DNA of 64,000 nt, taken from Micromonospora sp. CCTCC AA 2012012 (GTDB taxonomy: Bacteria; Actinomycetota; Actinomycetes; Mycobacteriales; Micromonosporaceae). Shown piece after piece: positions 41,604 through 49,711 of the stretch. The notes under the pieces are model-generated. The model saw only the letters and a program-made list of their open reading frames with translations, made no database searches and was not told where the DNA came from. The position numbers and the translations under genes are program-made. Position 1 is the first letter of the stretch; the number at the start of each line of letters is the position of its first letter. Location: assembly GCF_040499845.1 (NCBI RefSeq), contig NZ_CP159342.1, positions 6,386,001 through 6,450,000 on the forward strand, in the 5' to 3' direction.

Positions 41604-43172
41604 TCAGCGGGTGAGCAGGGCGACCGTCAGGCCCGGGCGGGGGTCGACCCGGGCCACCCGGAAGCCGTCCCGCAGCGCCGCGCCCTTCGCGCCGGGCACC
41701 GCCGCCAGCGGGTCGGTCCGCCGGCCGGCGACCACCAACCAGACCCGCCGCGCGCCGGCCAGGCACTCCGCCGGGCGTGGGCACTCGGCGGCCCAGAGGT
41801 CCGCGCGCTGCCGCTGGTCGCGGACCACCAGCACGTCGCGCGGCCGGTCCGACCCCAGGTGGTACGCCATGCCGAGGTCGAGGAAGAGCCAGCTGTCCCG
41901 GGGTGAGTAGACGATGGCGTCCCCCGGTTGCTGCCCATCGGCGATCACCCGCGCCGCACCCCGGTAGTCCACCGTCGCACTGCGCGGCCACTCGTGGGTC
42001 CGCCGCAGCCCCGCCTGGTCGGGCAGACCCACCAGCCCGGCCAGGGTCACCACCGCGAGCGCCGGCACCAGTCGTACGCCGGCCAGCGCCGCCCCGGCCA
42101 GCAGGCAGCCGAACGGCACCGTGAAGACCAGGTAGCGCGCCACCCAGAGCGGCACCACCAGCCCGGCGGCGAAGAGCAGCAGCACGGGCAGCAGCACGCA
42201 GGCGCCCGGCAGCACCGCCCGACGGCCGAGCCGCCCCGCGCCCAGCGCGGCGAGGCCCAGCAGCAGCCCGCCCACCGCGCCGCTCTGCGCCACGCCCCCG
42301 GGCAACGCCGCCAGGTCGGTCAGCCGGGCCGCGTCCACCCAGTCGAGCTGCCGGGACCGCTGCCCCCGGGCCGCCAGCGCCAGCGGCGTGACCAGCACCA
42401 CGGCCGGCAGCAGGGCCAGCAGCCACGGCAGCACCACTCGCCGCCCCGCTCCCTCCGACTCGTTCGCGCCGGATGTCGGGTCGGGCTCGGCGTGCCTGTT
42501 CGGTGCGTTCGCGCCGGGTGTCGGCGCGACGGGCGAGTGGCGGACGGTTACCAGGGCGGCGGGGCCGAGCCACCGGACGAGCAGCACCGCGACGGCGTGC
42601 GCGGCGAGCAGGGTGAGCGCGAGCAGGTGGGCCAGACCGAGTGCGGCGACCGCGAGGGCGTAAGCCGTCCAGCGTGGCCACGAGGGTCGGCGCAGCGCCT
42701 CGACCAGCAGCAGGGTGGCGAGCACGGCGAAGAACGTGGCGAGCGCGTACGGACGGGCCTCCTGGGCGTACCGGGAGGTGCCGGGCAGGACGGCGAAGAG
42801 CAGCCCGGCCAGCAGCCCGACCCGGGCGTGGACCAGCCGCTCACCGAGCCGGGCGGTGAGCCCGGCGGCCCCCGCCATGGCCAGCACGGACGGTAGCCGC
42901 AGCGCGACCGTGGAATCGCCGAACGCCGCGGTCCAGCCGTGCATGAACAGGTAGTACGGCCCGGTGGCGGCGTCGATGGTGCCGGCCAGCCGGACCAGGT
43001 CGCCGACCGGCCGGGTGGCCGCACTCCAGGTCGCCAGCTCGTCCCGCCACAGCTGGGCCCGCCCGAGCCCGGTGAGACCCACCCCGAGGGTGAGCACGAC
43101 CGGCGGCACCCACACCCCTCGCGCCGCCCGCCGGGCCGCCCCAGGCACCGACTTACCGGACAATTCGTCCAC
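41604..43172 (-). CDS. Membrane glycosyltransferase, GT-C fold (GT39/ArnT-like)
   Basis: A 522-residue polytopic protein with about 10-12 transmembrane helices. The first extracytoplasmic loop has the acidic motif WRDELATW and later PYYLFMHGW and RYAQEARPYAL, typical of the PMT/ArnT/GT39 group that uses lipid-linked sugars. Between helices there is a polar insert rich in Pro and Asn (GANAPNRHAEPDPTSGANES). Acceptor unknown. GTG 43172 is chosen because GGGAGG lies 8-9 nt upstream. It converges on pdtaS. Confidence 0.85.
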   Translation of the reverse strand: MDELSGKSVPGAARRAARGVWVPPVVLTLGVGLTGLGRAQLWRDELATWSAATRPVGDLVRLAGTIDAATGPYYLFMHGWTAAFGDSTVALRLPSVLAMAGAAGLTARLGERLVHARVGLLAGLLFAVLPGTSRYAQEARPYALATFFAVLATLLLVEALRRPSWPRWTAYALAVAALGLAHLLALTLLAAHAVAVLLVRWLGPAALVTVRHSPVAPTPGANAPNRHAEPDPTSGANESEGAGRRVVLPWLLALLPAVVLVTPLALAARGQRSRQLDWVDAARLTDLAALPGGVAQSGAVGGLLLGLAALGAGRLGRRAVLPGACVLLPVLLLFAAGLVVPLWVARYLVFTVPFGCLLAGAALAGVRLVPALAVVTLAGLVGLPDQAGLRRTHEWPRSATVDYRGAARVIADGQQPGDAIVYSPRDSWLFLDLGMAYHLGSDRPRDVLVVRDQRQRADLWAAECPRPAECLAGARRVWLVVAGRRTDPLAAVPGAKGAALRDGFRVARVDPRPGLTVALLTR

Positions 43173-43269
43173 GCGCCGAGCCTCCCACAACCCGCCCCGC
43201 ACCGCTGCCGAGCCCACGCCTCCCGTCCTGCTCCCGCGGCTGCCCGCGCCCCCGCGCCGTTGCCGTGCA

Positions 43270-43405
43270 AGATCGCGCTCGATCCTGGATCGAGTGGCCT
43301 CCGACGCTCGTCGACCCCACTACTTCCTGGATCGAGCACGATCTCGGCGCGGGGCGCGGGGCGCGGGGCGCGGGGCGCGGGGCGCGACTTCCTCGATCGT
43401 GCTCG
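43270..43405. repeat. Complex inverted and tandem repeat in intergenic region
   Basis: An imperfect 28-nt inverted repeat pairs 43270-43297 with 43317-43344 (23 of 28 positions). A second, perfect 11-bp inverted repeat (43333-43343 with 43395-43405) encloses a tandem 7-bp array GGCGCGG (43346-43387, six units). The middle arm is shared, so the two structures compete. It lies between the membrane glycosyltransferase and the sulfur operon leader. Confidence 0.7.
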
Positions 43406-43477
43406 GGTGGAGCCCGTGATGTGGGATCACACACTCGGTCATTGGCCGGTCGACCAGGGGTGTGGAAGCATGAGGGC

Positions 43478-43564
43478 ATGACCGCCGCTGTCGTCCGCCG
43501 CTTCGTGGCCCGTCGCCACGTCGATTACGGCCGCGTGCGCAGCGCGATCTGTCCGGCCACCTGA
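43478..43564 (+). CDS. Cys-attenuation leader peptide of the sulfur operon
   Basis: A 28-codon frame ending RRHVDYGRVRSAICPAT. It matches the actinobacterial leader peptide pattern RRHVDLxRVxSAxC found ahead of sulfur assimilation genes, where the Cys codon near the end is read as a cysteine sensor. Here the Cys codon is the fourth from the stop. Two competing hairpins follow: GGCCGT/ACGGCC (43601-43606 with 43622-43627) and GGCCCT/AGGGCC (43624-43629 with 43634-43639). Attenuation of sir by cysteine supply is inferred. Confidence 0.8.
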   Translation: MTAAVVRRFVARRHVDYGRVRSAICPAT

Positions 43565-43691
43565 CGACGCCCGACCACTCTGTCTCGGGCGCTGCGCGCC
43601 GGCCGTCACGACATCGCAGTCACGGCCCTTCTCAGGGCCGGCCGCCGCGTCCGCGCTCCCAGGCACCGCAGACACAACGGAGGACGCCGCG

Positions 43692-45404
43692 ATGGCGGTC
43701 AGCAGCACCCCGACCCGGCCCGAGAGCCCCGCGGCCCCCGCCGCCCGGGCTCCCCGCCGCCCGCGCGGGGAGGGACAGTGGGCGCTCGGTCACCGCGAGC
43801 CGCTCAACGCCAACGAGCGGATCAAGAAGGACGACGACCCGCTGAACGTGCGGGCCCGGATCGAGAACATCTACGCCCACCAGGGCTTCGCCTCGATCGA
43901 TCCGCAGGACCTGCGCGGGCGGTTCCGCTGGTGGGGCCTCTACACCCAGCGCAAGGCCGGCATCGACGGCGGGCGTACGGCCGTGCTGGAGCCGCACGAG
44001 CTGGAGGACGAGTTCTTCATGCTCCGGGTCCGGGTGGACGGCGGTGAGCTGAGCCTGGCCCAGCTCCGGGTGGTCGCCGACATCTCCCGCGAGTTCGCCC
44101 GGGACACCGCCGACATCACCGACCGGCAGAACATCCAGTACCACTGGATCCGGGTCGAGGACATGCCGGAGATCTGGCGTCGGCTGGAGGAGGTCGGCCT
44201 GCAGACCACCGAGGCGTGCGGCGACTGCCCCCGGGTGGTGCTCGGCAGCCCGGTCGCCGGGGTGGCCGAGGCGGAGGTGCTGGACCCGACGCCGGCGCTC
44301 GACGAGATCGTCCGCCGGTACGTCGGCGACAAGGCGTACTCGAACCTGCCGCGCAAGTTCAAGACCTCGATCTCCTGGCTGGCCGACTCGCCGTACGAGA
44401 CGAACGACATCGCCTTCCTCGGCGTGGAGCACCCGGAGCACGGGCCCGGCTTCGACGTCTGGGTGGGCGGGGGCCTCGCCACCAACCCGATGCTGGCCCA
44501 GCGGCTCGGCGTCTGGGTGCCGCTGGCCGAGGTGCCGGACGTCTGGGCGGGCGTGGTCGGCATCTTCCGCGACTACGGCTACCGCCGGCTGCGGAACCGG
44601 GCGCGACTGAAGTTCCTGGTCGCCGACTGGGGCGTGGCGAAGTTCCGCGAGGTGCTGGAGAAGGAGTACCTCGGCCGGACGATGCTCGACGGCCCGGCGC
44701 CGGAGCTGCCGAGCAAGCCGATCGACCACATCGGCGTGCACCGGCAGCGCGACGGCCGGAACTTCGTCGGGGCCGCCCCGGTGGTCGGGCGGGTCTCCGG
44801 GGGGCAGCTCGCCGAGCTGGCCGACCTGGTGGAGGCGCACGGCAGCGGCCGGGTGCGGCTCACCCCGTACCAGAAGCTGCTGGTGCTCGACGTGCCGCCG
44901 GAGCGGACGGAGCCCCTGGTCACGGCCCTGCGCGGGATCGGTCTGGAGGCCCGGCCGTCGGCCTGGCGGCGCGGCACGATGGCCTGCACCGGCATCGAGT
45001 TCTGCAAGCTGGCCATCGTCGAGACGAAGCGGCGTGGTGAGGAGCTGGTGGCCCGGCTGGAGGAGCGGCTGCGGGACTTCGACGCGGACATCTCCATCCA
45101 CCTCAACGGCTGCCCGAACGCCTGCGCCCGCACCCAGGTCGCCGACATCGGGCTGAAGGGTCAGCTGGTGGTGGGCCCGGACGGCCGTCAGGTCGAGGGC
45201 TTCCAGGTGCACCTGGGCGGCGGCCTCGGCATGGCGCAGGGGCAGACCGCCGGTTTCGGCCGCAAGCTGCGCGGCCTGAAGACCACCGCCGACGAGCTTC
45301 CGGAGTACGTGGAACGGCTGGCCCGCCGCTACCTGGCCGGCCGGAGCGAGGGCGAGACGTTCGCCAACTGGGTGATCAGGGTCGACGAGGAGGACTTGCG
45401 ATGA
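43692..45404 (+). CDS. sir: Ferredoxin-type sulfite reductase (nitrite/sulfite reductase family)
   Basis: A 570-residue assimilatory reductase with sirohaem and a 4Fe-4S cluster that makes sulfide from sulfite. It has two ferredoxin-like halves, the substrate-site arginine/lysine motifs (ADITDRQNIQYHWIR, TTEACGDCPR), and the cluster motifs CTGIEFC (about 432) and NGCPNAC (about 472). The operon with CysH and a chelatase makes sulfite the substrate rather than nitrite. The ATG at 43692 follows GGAGGA 5-6 nt upstream. The stop overlaps the next start (ATGA). Confidence 0.93.
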   Translation: MAVSSTPTRPESPAAPAARAPRRPRGEGQWALGHREPLNANERIKKDDDPLNVRARIENIYAHQGFASIDPQDLRGRFRWWGLYTQRKAGIDGGRTAVLEPHELEDEFFMLRVRVDGGELSLAQLRVVADISREFARDTADITDRQNIQYHWIRVEDMPEIWRRLEEVGLQTTEACGDCPRVVLGSPVAGVAEAEVLDPTPALDEIVRRYVGDKAYSNLPRKFKTSISWLADSPYETNDIAFLGVEHPEHGPGFDVWVGGGLATNPMLAQRLGVWVPLAEVPDVWAGVVGIFRDYGYRRLRNRARLKFLVADWGVAKFREVLEKEYLGRTMLDGPAPELPSKPIDHIGVHRQRDGRNFVGAAPVVGRVSGGQLAELADLVEAHGSGRVRLTPYQKLLVLDVPPERTEPLVTALRGIGLEARPSAWRRGTMACTGIEFCKLAIVETKRRGEELVARLEERLRDFDADISIHLNGCPNACARTQVADIGLKGQLVVGPDGRQVEGFQVHLGGGLGMAQGQTAGFGRKLRGLKTTADELPEYVERLARRYLAGRSEGETFANWVIRVDEEDLR

Positions 45405-45559
45405 GCGATGCCCGATCTGCGCCTCTCTACTGCCCGTACTGCGGCGAGGAGGACCTGCGGCCGAGCGAGGCCGGGCACGGCGCCTGGGAGTGCCACGCCT
45501 GCGCCCGGGTCTTCACGGTGAAGTTCACCGGTCTGCTCGGCAGGGCGGTGGCCCGGTGA
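45401..45559 (+). CDS. Small zinc-ribbon protein in the sulfur operon
   Basis: A 52-residue protein with two Cys pairs (YCPYCGEE and WECHACARVF), so probably one zinc. The tail is hydrophobic and basic (VKFTGLLGRAVAR). It overlaps sir by ATGA at its start and cysH by GTGA at its stop, so it is firmly part of the operon. It could be a redox or cluster-assembly helper for sulfite reductase, but no function is known. Confidence 0.88.
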   Translation: MSDARSAPLYCPYCGEEDLRPSEAGHGAWECHACARVFTVKFTGLLGRAVAR

Positions 45560-46317
45560 GTCTCGCTTCCGCCGCCAACCTGGGCCTGGTCGGGCTGGGC
45601 GGCCCGACTCCCGTCGACCCGCAGCGCCGTGACCCAGAGGAGCTGCGCGTGCTGGCCGAGACGGCCGGCCGTGAGCTGGAGGGCGCCCCCGCGCTGGAGA
45701 TCGCCCGCTGGGCCGCCGAGACGTTCGGCGACCGGTTCTGCGTGACCAGCTCGATGGCGGACGGGGTGCTGGCGCACCTGGTGTCCCGGGTCGCGCCGGG
45801 CGTGGACGTGGTCTTCCTCGACACCGGGCTGCACTTCCCGGAGACGCTGCGCGTGCGGGACGAGGTGGCCCGCCGGCTGCCGGTGAACGTCCGTTCGATC
45901 CGGCCCCGGATGACGGTGGGCCAGCAGGACGGCCAGTACGGTCCCCGCCTGTTCAGCAAGTCCCCGGACGACTGCTGCCAGCTGCGCAAGGTCGAGCCCC
46001 TGGAACGCGCCCTGACCGGCTACGACGCCTGGGCGGCCGGGCTGCGCCGGGACGAGTCGCAGACCCGGGCCAACACGCCGGTGGTGACCTTCGACGCCCG
46101 GCGCGGCAAGGTGAAGGTCAACCCGATCGCCGCCTGGACGCAGCGGGACGTGGACTCCTACATCTCCCGCTACGACATCCCGGTCAACGAGTTGTTCGCC
46201 CGCGGCTACGGCTCGATCGGCTGCTGGCCGTGCACCCGGCGGACCCGGGCGGGGGAGGACCCGCGGGCCGGCCGGTGGGCCATGTTCGAGAAGACCGAGT
46301 GCGGCCTGCACGTGTGA
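45556..46317 (+). CDS. cysH: Adenylyl-sulfate (APS) reductase
   Basis: A 253-residue phosphoadenylyl/adenylyl-sulfate reductase. The PAPS-family fold motif is SMADGVLAHLVS, and the cluster cysteines DDCCQLRK (about 138) and GCWPC (about 222) show a 4Fe-4S cluster, which marks the APS-using type. The C-terminal ECGLH motif carries the catalytic Cys. It makes sulfite for sir. GTG 45556 overlaps the small zinc-ribbon stop, and its stop overlaps the chelatase start (GTGA). Confidence 0.94.
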   Translation: MSLASAANLGLVGLGGPTPVDPQRRDPEELRVLAETAGRELEGAPALEIARWAAETFGDRFCVTSSMADGVLAHLVSRVAPGVDVVFLDTGLHFPETLRVRDEVARRLPVNVRSIRPRMTVGQQDGQYGPRLFSKSPDDCCQLRKVEPLERALTGYDAWAAGLRRDESQTRANTPVVTFDARRGKVKVNPIAAWTQRDVDSYISRYDIPVNELFARGYGSIGCWPCTRRTRAGEDPRAGRWAMFEKTECGLHV

Positions 46318-47069
46318 CGCCGACGGATGCCGGGGCGGTCGAGGTGGCCGCCCCGGTGGTCCTGGTCGCCCACGGCAGTCGTGATCCCCGGGCCGCCGAG
46401 GCGATCCGTGCGCTGGCCGGAGCCGTGGCGGCGGCCCGTCCCGGCACCCCGGTGCTGCCGAGCTGGCTGGACCACACCGAGCCGGGACCGACCGCGGTGT
46501 TGCGCGGTCTCGCCGCCGCGGGGCATCCCCGGGCGGTGCTGGTGCCGTTGCTGCTGACGGCCGCGTACCACCGGAAGGTGGACATCCCGGCGGCGGTGGC
46601 CGCGGCGCGGGAGGCGGGGCCGACGCTGGACGTCCGGATCACCGACGTGCTGGGGCCCGCCGACGGCACGGTGGACGGCTGCCTGCTGGCCGGTCTGCGC
46701 CAGCGGCTCGCGGCGGCGGAACCTGGCCGGTTCGACGCGCTGGTGCTGGCCGCGGCGGGCACCCGGGACCCTCGGGCCCGGGGCTCGGTGGGCCGGGTGG
46801 CGGCGGCGCTGGGCGCGTCCCTGGGCGTCCCCACCCGGGTCTCGTACGCCTCGGCGGCACCCCCGGCGGTCGGCGTCGCGGTGGCGAAGCTCCGCGCCCG
46901 GGGTGCCACCCGGGTCGCGGTGGCCGCCTACTTCCTCGCTCCCGGCCTCTTCCACGACGCCGTGGTGGCCGACGCCCACGCCGCCGGTGCGGTGGCGGTG
47001 GCCGCCCCCCTCACCGACGTCCCCGCCCTGGCCGACCTGGTCCTCCGTCGGGTCGACGCGACCGGTTGA
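46314..47069 (+). CDS. Sirohydrochlorin chelatase-like protein (CbiX/SirB)
   Basis: A 251-residue protein of the CbiX/SirB class II chelatase family with two similar halves, each with a conserved start (VVLVAHGSRDPRA, and LVLAAAGTRDPRARG). The catalytic His is in the AHGSRD motif and in the PLLLTAAYHRKVDIP region. It would insert iron into sirohydrochlorin for the sirohaem of sir. It is the last gene of the operon and is coupled to cysH by a GTGA overlap. Confidence 0.9.
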   Translation: MTPTDAGAVEVAAPVVLVAHGSRDPRAAEAIRALAGAVAAARPGTPVLPSWLDHTEPGPTAVLRGLAAAGHPRAVLVPLLLTAAYHRKVDIPAAVAAAREAGPTLDVRITDVLGPADGTVDGCLLAGLRQRLAAAEPGRFDALVLAAAGTRDPRARGSVGRVAAALGASLGVPTRVSYASAAPPAVGVAVAKLRARGATRVAVAAYFLAPGLFHDAVVADAHAAGAVAVAAPLTDVPALADLVLRRVDATG

Positions 47070-47114
47070 CGGGCGGCAAAACTTGCCGGGCGGCAAATGT
47101 GGGCGGGCAGCAAG

Positions 47115-47145
47115 ACGCCCCGGCCGGAAAGCCCGGCCGGGGCGT
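47115..47145. terminator. Terminator between sulfur operon and whiB1
   Basis: A 13-bp stem (47115-47127 with 47133-47145) with an AAAGC loop. A related motif GGGCGGCAAA occurs in near-repeat just upstream (about 47071-47112). Confidence 0.7.
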
Positions 47146-47161
47146 GAAGCTGTGTGATGGG

Positions 47162-47419
47162 TCAGGCAGAGTGAGCGCGCAGCACCCGGAGACCGCCGCG
47201 GCGCTTGACCGCGCGGCGCTCCTCTTCGCTCATCCCGCCCCAGACACCGGCGTCCTGACCGGACTCGAGGGCCCACTGAAGGCACTCGTCGGTCACGGAG
47301 CAGCGCCGGCAGACAGCCTTGGCCTGCTCGACCTGCAGGAGAGCCGGACCGGACGTCCCGATCGGGAAGAACAGCTCCGGGTCCTCGTCGCGGCAGACAG
47401 CATGGTGACGCCAGTCCAT
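47162..47419 (-). CDS. whiB1: WhiB1 iron-sulfur transcription factor
   Basis: An 85-residue WhiB protein with cysteines C9, C37, C40 and C46 and the GVWGGMSEEERR turn. It begins MDWRHHAVCRDEDPELFFP, matching WhiB1, which binds the primary sigma factor and reacts with nitric oxide; it is essential in mycobacteria. The ATG at 47419 is chosen over 47437 because AGGAG lies about 10 nt upstream and the start fits the family. The promoter region carries a CRP-type site. Confidence 0.95.
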   Translation of the reverse strand: MDWRHHAVCRDEDPELFFPIGTSGPALLQVEQAKAVCRRCSVTDECLQWALESGQDAGVWGGMSEEERRAVKRRGGLRVLRAHSA

Positions 47420-47865
47420 GGCGGCAACACTCCTCATTCTGGATGGGCGGCAGATAACGCTTTCGTGCTTTTCCTATATGCATCCGCATTGCCGATTGGT
47501 GACGGTCAGCATCCATCAATTCGGCGCTGCGTGAGCAGGCTGCGGGTCCCTGGACCTGCTGGAACAGCTCAACCTGACGAGCATATCCAGGCAATGTCCC
47601 GGTAACACAAGTTCGCTTGTGAATACTTTCACGAACTGTCGCGATGTCAAGGGTGACGCTCGGAAAAACTCCGATCAGTGAGCGGGCTCACCACCCTTAT
47701 GTCCGGGTTCCAGAGGCCTCTGGCTACCCGGCGTACCACAGTCGAGGATCAATATAGTACGGTCCGCGTGACATTGCTGACATTTCCGGCACCTACCCCT
47801 CGGTGTGGCGCGCCACCGCTTGGGTGCGGTGGGTCACCGCGTCAACCGACGGGAGTACCCGAGAC
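47420..47865. other. 446-bp whiB1 upstream region
   Basis: The region is less GC-rich than its surroundings. It holds the CRP-type site (47618-47633), -10-like TATGCT on the minus strand (47585-47580), a palindrome CCAGAGGCCTCTGG (47710-47723) flanked by CGGGT/ACCCG, and a plus-strand TATAGT (47753-47758). A six-base inverted repeat with a TTCG loop lies at 47606-47621. No gene is seen; the frame at 47678-47869 has no support. Confidence 0.5.
47618..47633 (-). promoter_or_regulatory. CRP-type operator ahead of whiB1
   Basis: TGTGA-N6-TCACG, one mismatch from the TGTGA-N6-TCACA consensus, is centred about 52 bp upstream of a predicted start near 47573. Mycobacterial whiB1 is controlled by a CRP family protein at a similar position. 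Confidence 0.7.
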
Positions 47866-48816
47866 CTAGCAGATTACTCTCAGTGCGGCCGGAACGGATG
47901 TGAATCTAACTTTCTCCCGCTCCCCGAGATAGTCCCCGTCCAGTTGGAAAGCCTGCGGACGGGCCGAGACCAGCGTGAACTCCGGCACGTCGTGCAGCCG
48001 CAGCACCTGCCGACCGCGCGGCTCGGCGTTGCGAGACAGGAACTGTGTCACCGTGCGTGTCGTACTGGCCACGCGGAGCTGACGCATCGCCAGCACGTCC
48101 AGGCCGAGGTCGAAGGACGCGTCCGGATTCGGATTGATCTCCCGGTCGCCCAGGTACGTCCACGGGGCGGTGTTCTGGATGATGACGGTCGCCAACTCGC
48201 CCTCGGCCAGCTCACCCGGCCGTTCCAGGCTGATCGCCGGGTGCCGCCGGTCCGAGCCGAGGAAGTACTGCCCGAGCGTGGAGCGCAGATAGAGCGCGGG
48301 CGTCGACACGCGGCCCCGCTTGCGGGCCTGTTCCACCCGGTGGATCACGGCGGCGTCGAGACCGAAGCCGGCGCAGAAGGTGAAGTAACGCTCGTCGGCC
48401 CGGCCCAGGCCGATCGTCCGGGACCGGCCGAGGCGCAGCGCCTCCAGGATCATGCTCGTGCCGTCCGGCCACTCCCGGGGCAGGCCGAGCGCGCGGGCGA
48501 AGACGTTGGTCGAGCCGCCCGGCACGGTGGCCAACGCGGGCAGCCGCTCCGCCGGGGTGTCGCCGGTCCGGAAGGTGGGCGGCTCCGCCGCCATCAACCC
48601 GTTCGCCACCTCGTTGACGGTGCCGTCGCCGCCGAGCGTGACCACCAGGTCGACGCCCTCCTCGGCGGCCTCCCGGGCGAGGTCCATCGCGTGACCCCGG
48701 CGGCGGGTGTACCGCACCGACAGGTCGACTTCACTGCGCAGCGCCCGGACCAGGACGTCCCGGCTGCGTTCGCTGGTGGTGGTGGCCTTCGGATTGACCA
48801 CCAGGACGGCCCGCAT
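47866..48816 (-). CDS. Diacylglycerol kinase family lipid kinase
   Basis: A 316-residue DAGK/sphingosine-kinase-type enzyme. The nucleotide motif is LVVTLGGDGTVNEVANGL (near residue 59), followed by PGGSTNVFARALGLP, and a beta-sandwich C-terminus. These kinases phosphorylate diacylglycerol or related lipids. The ATG at 48816 is leaderless, with TACAGT 7 nt upstream. It is divergent from the membrane protein at 48860, whose -10 box is 18 bp away, as in mycobacteria (Rv3218/Rv3217c). Confidence 0.9.
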   Translation of the reverse strand: MRAVLVVNPKATTTSERSRDVLVRALRSEVDLSVRYTRRRGHAMDLAREAAEEGVDLVVTLGGDGTVNEVANGLMAAEPPTFRTGDTPAERLPALATVPGGSTNVFARALGLPREWPDGTSMILEALRLGRSRTIGLGRADERYFTFCAGFGLDAAVIHRVEQARKRGRVSTPALYLRSTLGQYFLGSDRRHPAISLERPGELAEGELATVIIQNTAPWTYLGDREINPNPDASFDLGLDVLAMRQLRVASTTRTVTQFLSRNAEPRGRQVLRLHDVPEFTLVSARPQAFQLDGDYLGEREKVRFTSVPAALRVIC

Positions 48817-48823
48817 GGGCGGC

Positions 48824-48829
48824 ACTGTA
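48824..48829 (-). promoter_or_regulatory. -10 box for lipid kinase gene
   Basis: TACAGT on the minus strand is 7 nt from ATG 48816. Confidence 0.6.
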
Positions 48830-48846
48830 CCGCGATCGCCCACCGG

Positions 48847-48852
48847 TATCGT
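48847..48852 (+). promoter_or_regulatory. -10 box for membrane protein gene at 48860
   Basis: TATCGT is 7 nt from GTG 48860. Two leaderless starts face away from each other across 43 bp here, so the core promoters overlap. Confidence 0.6.
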
Positions 48853-48859
48853 GGCGCGC

Positions 48860-49249
48860 GTGACGATCGACTCGGACCCGACCCCGACCACGCTGCGCTG
48901 GGCGGTGTTGCTGCTGCGCGCCGAATCGGTCGCGCTCGGGCTGGTCGCGGTCTGGCTGATCTGGTCCGACCTGACCGCGCGGACCACCGACCTCACCTCG
49001 GCGCTGCTCGTCACCGCGTTCGCGGTGGCCGGCGCGGTGGTGCTCTGGGCCCTCGGCGCCGCGCTGGCGCGGCGGAAGGCGGGCGCCCGCGCCCCGGCCA
49101 TCGTGCTTCAGCTGATGCTGCTGCCGATCGGTTGGTACATGATCCAGGGCGGGATGGGCTGGCTGGGCCTACCACTGATGGCGCTCGGTCTGGGGGTCAC
49201 CGGCCTGCTGGTCAGTCCGCCGACCACCCGGGCCCTCGGCCTGCACTGA
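48860..49249 (+). CDS. Small integral membrane protein (Rv3217c-type)
   Basis: A 129-residue protein with about four transmembrane segments and short loops (LRWAVLLLRAESVALGLVAVWLIW near residue 10, then TSALLVTAFAVAGAVVLWALGAALARR). No catalytic motif is visible. Position next to the lipid kinase, RsbW-like protein and GNAT matches the mycobacterial Rv3216-3218 block. GTG 48860 is leaderless; GTG 48851 is also in frame but overlaps the -10 box. Confidence 0.8.
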   Translation: MTIDSDPTPTTLRWAVLLLRAESVALGLVAVWLIWSDLTARTTDLTSALLVTAFAVAGAVVLWALGAALARRKAGARAPAIVLQLMLLPIGWYMIQGGMGWLGLPLMALGLGVTGLLVSPPTTRALGLH

Positions 49250-49271
49250 GAGGCCGCGCGCCCCGGGTGGC

Positions 49272-49679
49272 TCAGTAGCCGGAGGCGCGGCGGGTGAGCA
49301 GCGAGATGGTGGCCCGGCCGTCGGCCGCCCGGGCGGAGGCGCCCGTGGTCAGCGCGGTCAGCACCTTCCAGGCGAAGGACGACTCGGACGGCAGCGTGGT
49401 GCCCCGGACGGTCGGCACGGTCACCTCGACGGAGAGCGCGTCGTCGGTGACCGCGAAGCGGCACTCCAACTCGGCGTCCCGGGTGGCGATGGCGAGCAGC
49501 ATGGCGCACGCCTCGTCGACCGCGATCCGCAGGTCCTCGATCTCGTCGAGGGCGAACTGCAGCCGGGCCGCGAGGCCCGCCGTGGCGGTGCGGAGCACGC
49601 CGAGATAGCCGCCGTCGGCGGGCACGGTGAGGTGCACCACGTCGTCGTCGGTCGCTGGCTGGCCAGTCAGTTGAGTCAC
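49272..49679 (-). CDS. RsbW-like anti-sigma factor
   Basis: A 135-residue HATPase_c_2 protein with the N-box region IEDLRIAVDEACAMLLAI and no clear glycine-rich G2 box, so ATP binding may be weak. It resembles SigF/SigB anti-sigma factors (RsbW/UsfX). No SigF-type sigma factor is present in the window. GTG 49679 has a GGGGAT...GAGG ribosome-site region. It converges on the small membrane protein gene. Confidence 0.8.
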   Translation of the reverse strand: MTQLTGQPATDDDVVHLTVPADGGYLGVLRTATAGLAARLQFALDEIEDLRIAVDEACAMLLAIATRDAELECRFAVTDDALSVEVTVPTVRGTTLPSESSFAWKVLTALTTGASARAADGRATISLLTRRASGY

Positions 49680-49711
49680 GCCTCATCCCCCTGGTGCCGG
49701 ACTCTACCCGG

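Noticed and set aside
47678..47869. 63-codon plus-strand frame in the whiB1 upstream region
   Set aside because: No ribosome site or domain, and it covers promoter-like and palindromic sequence.
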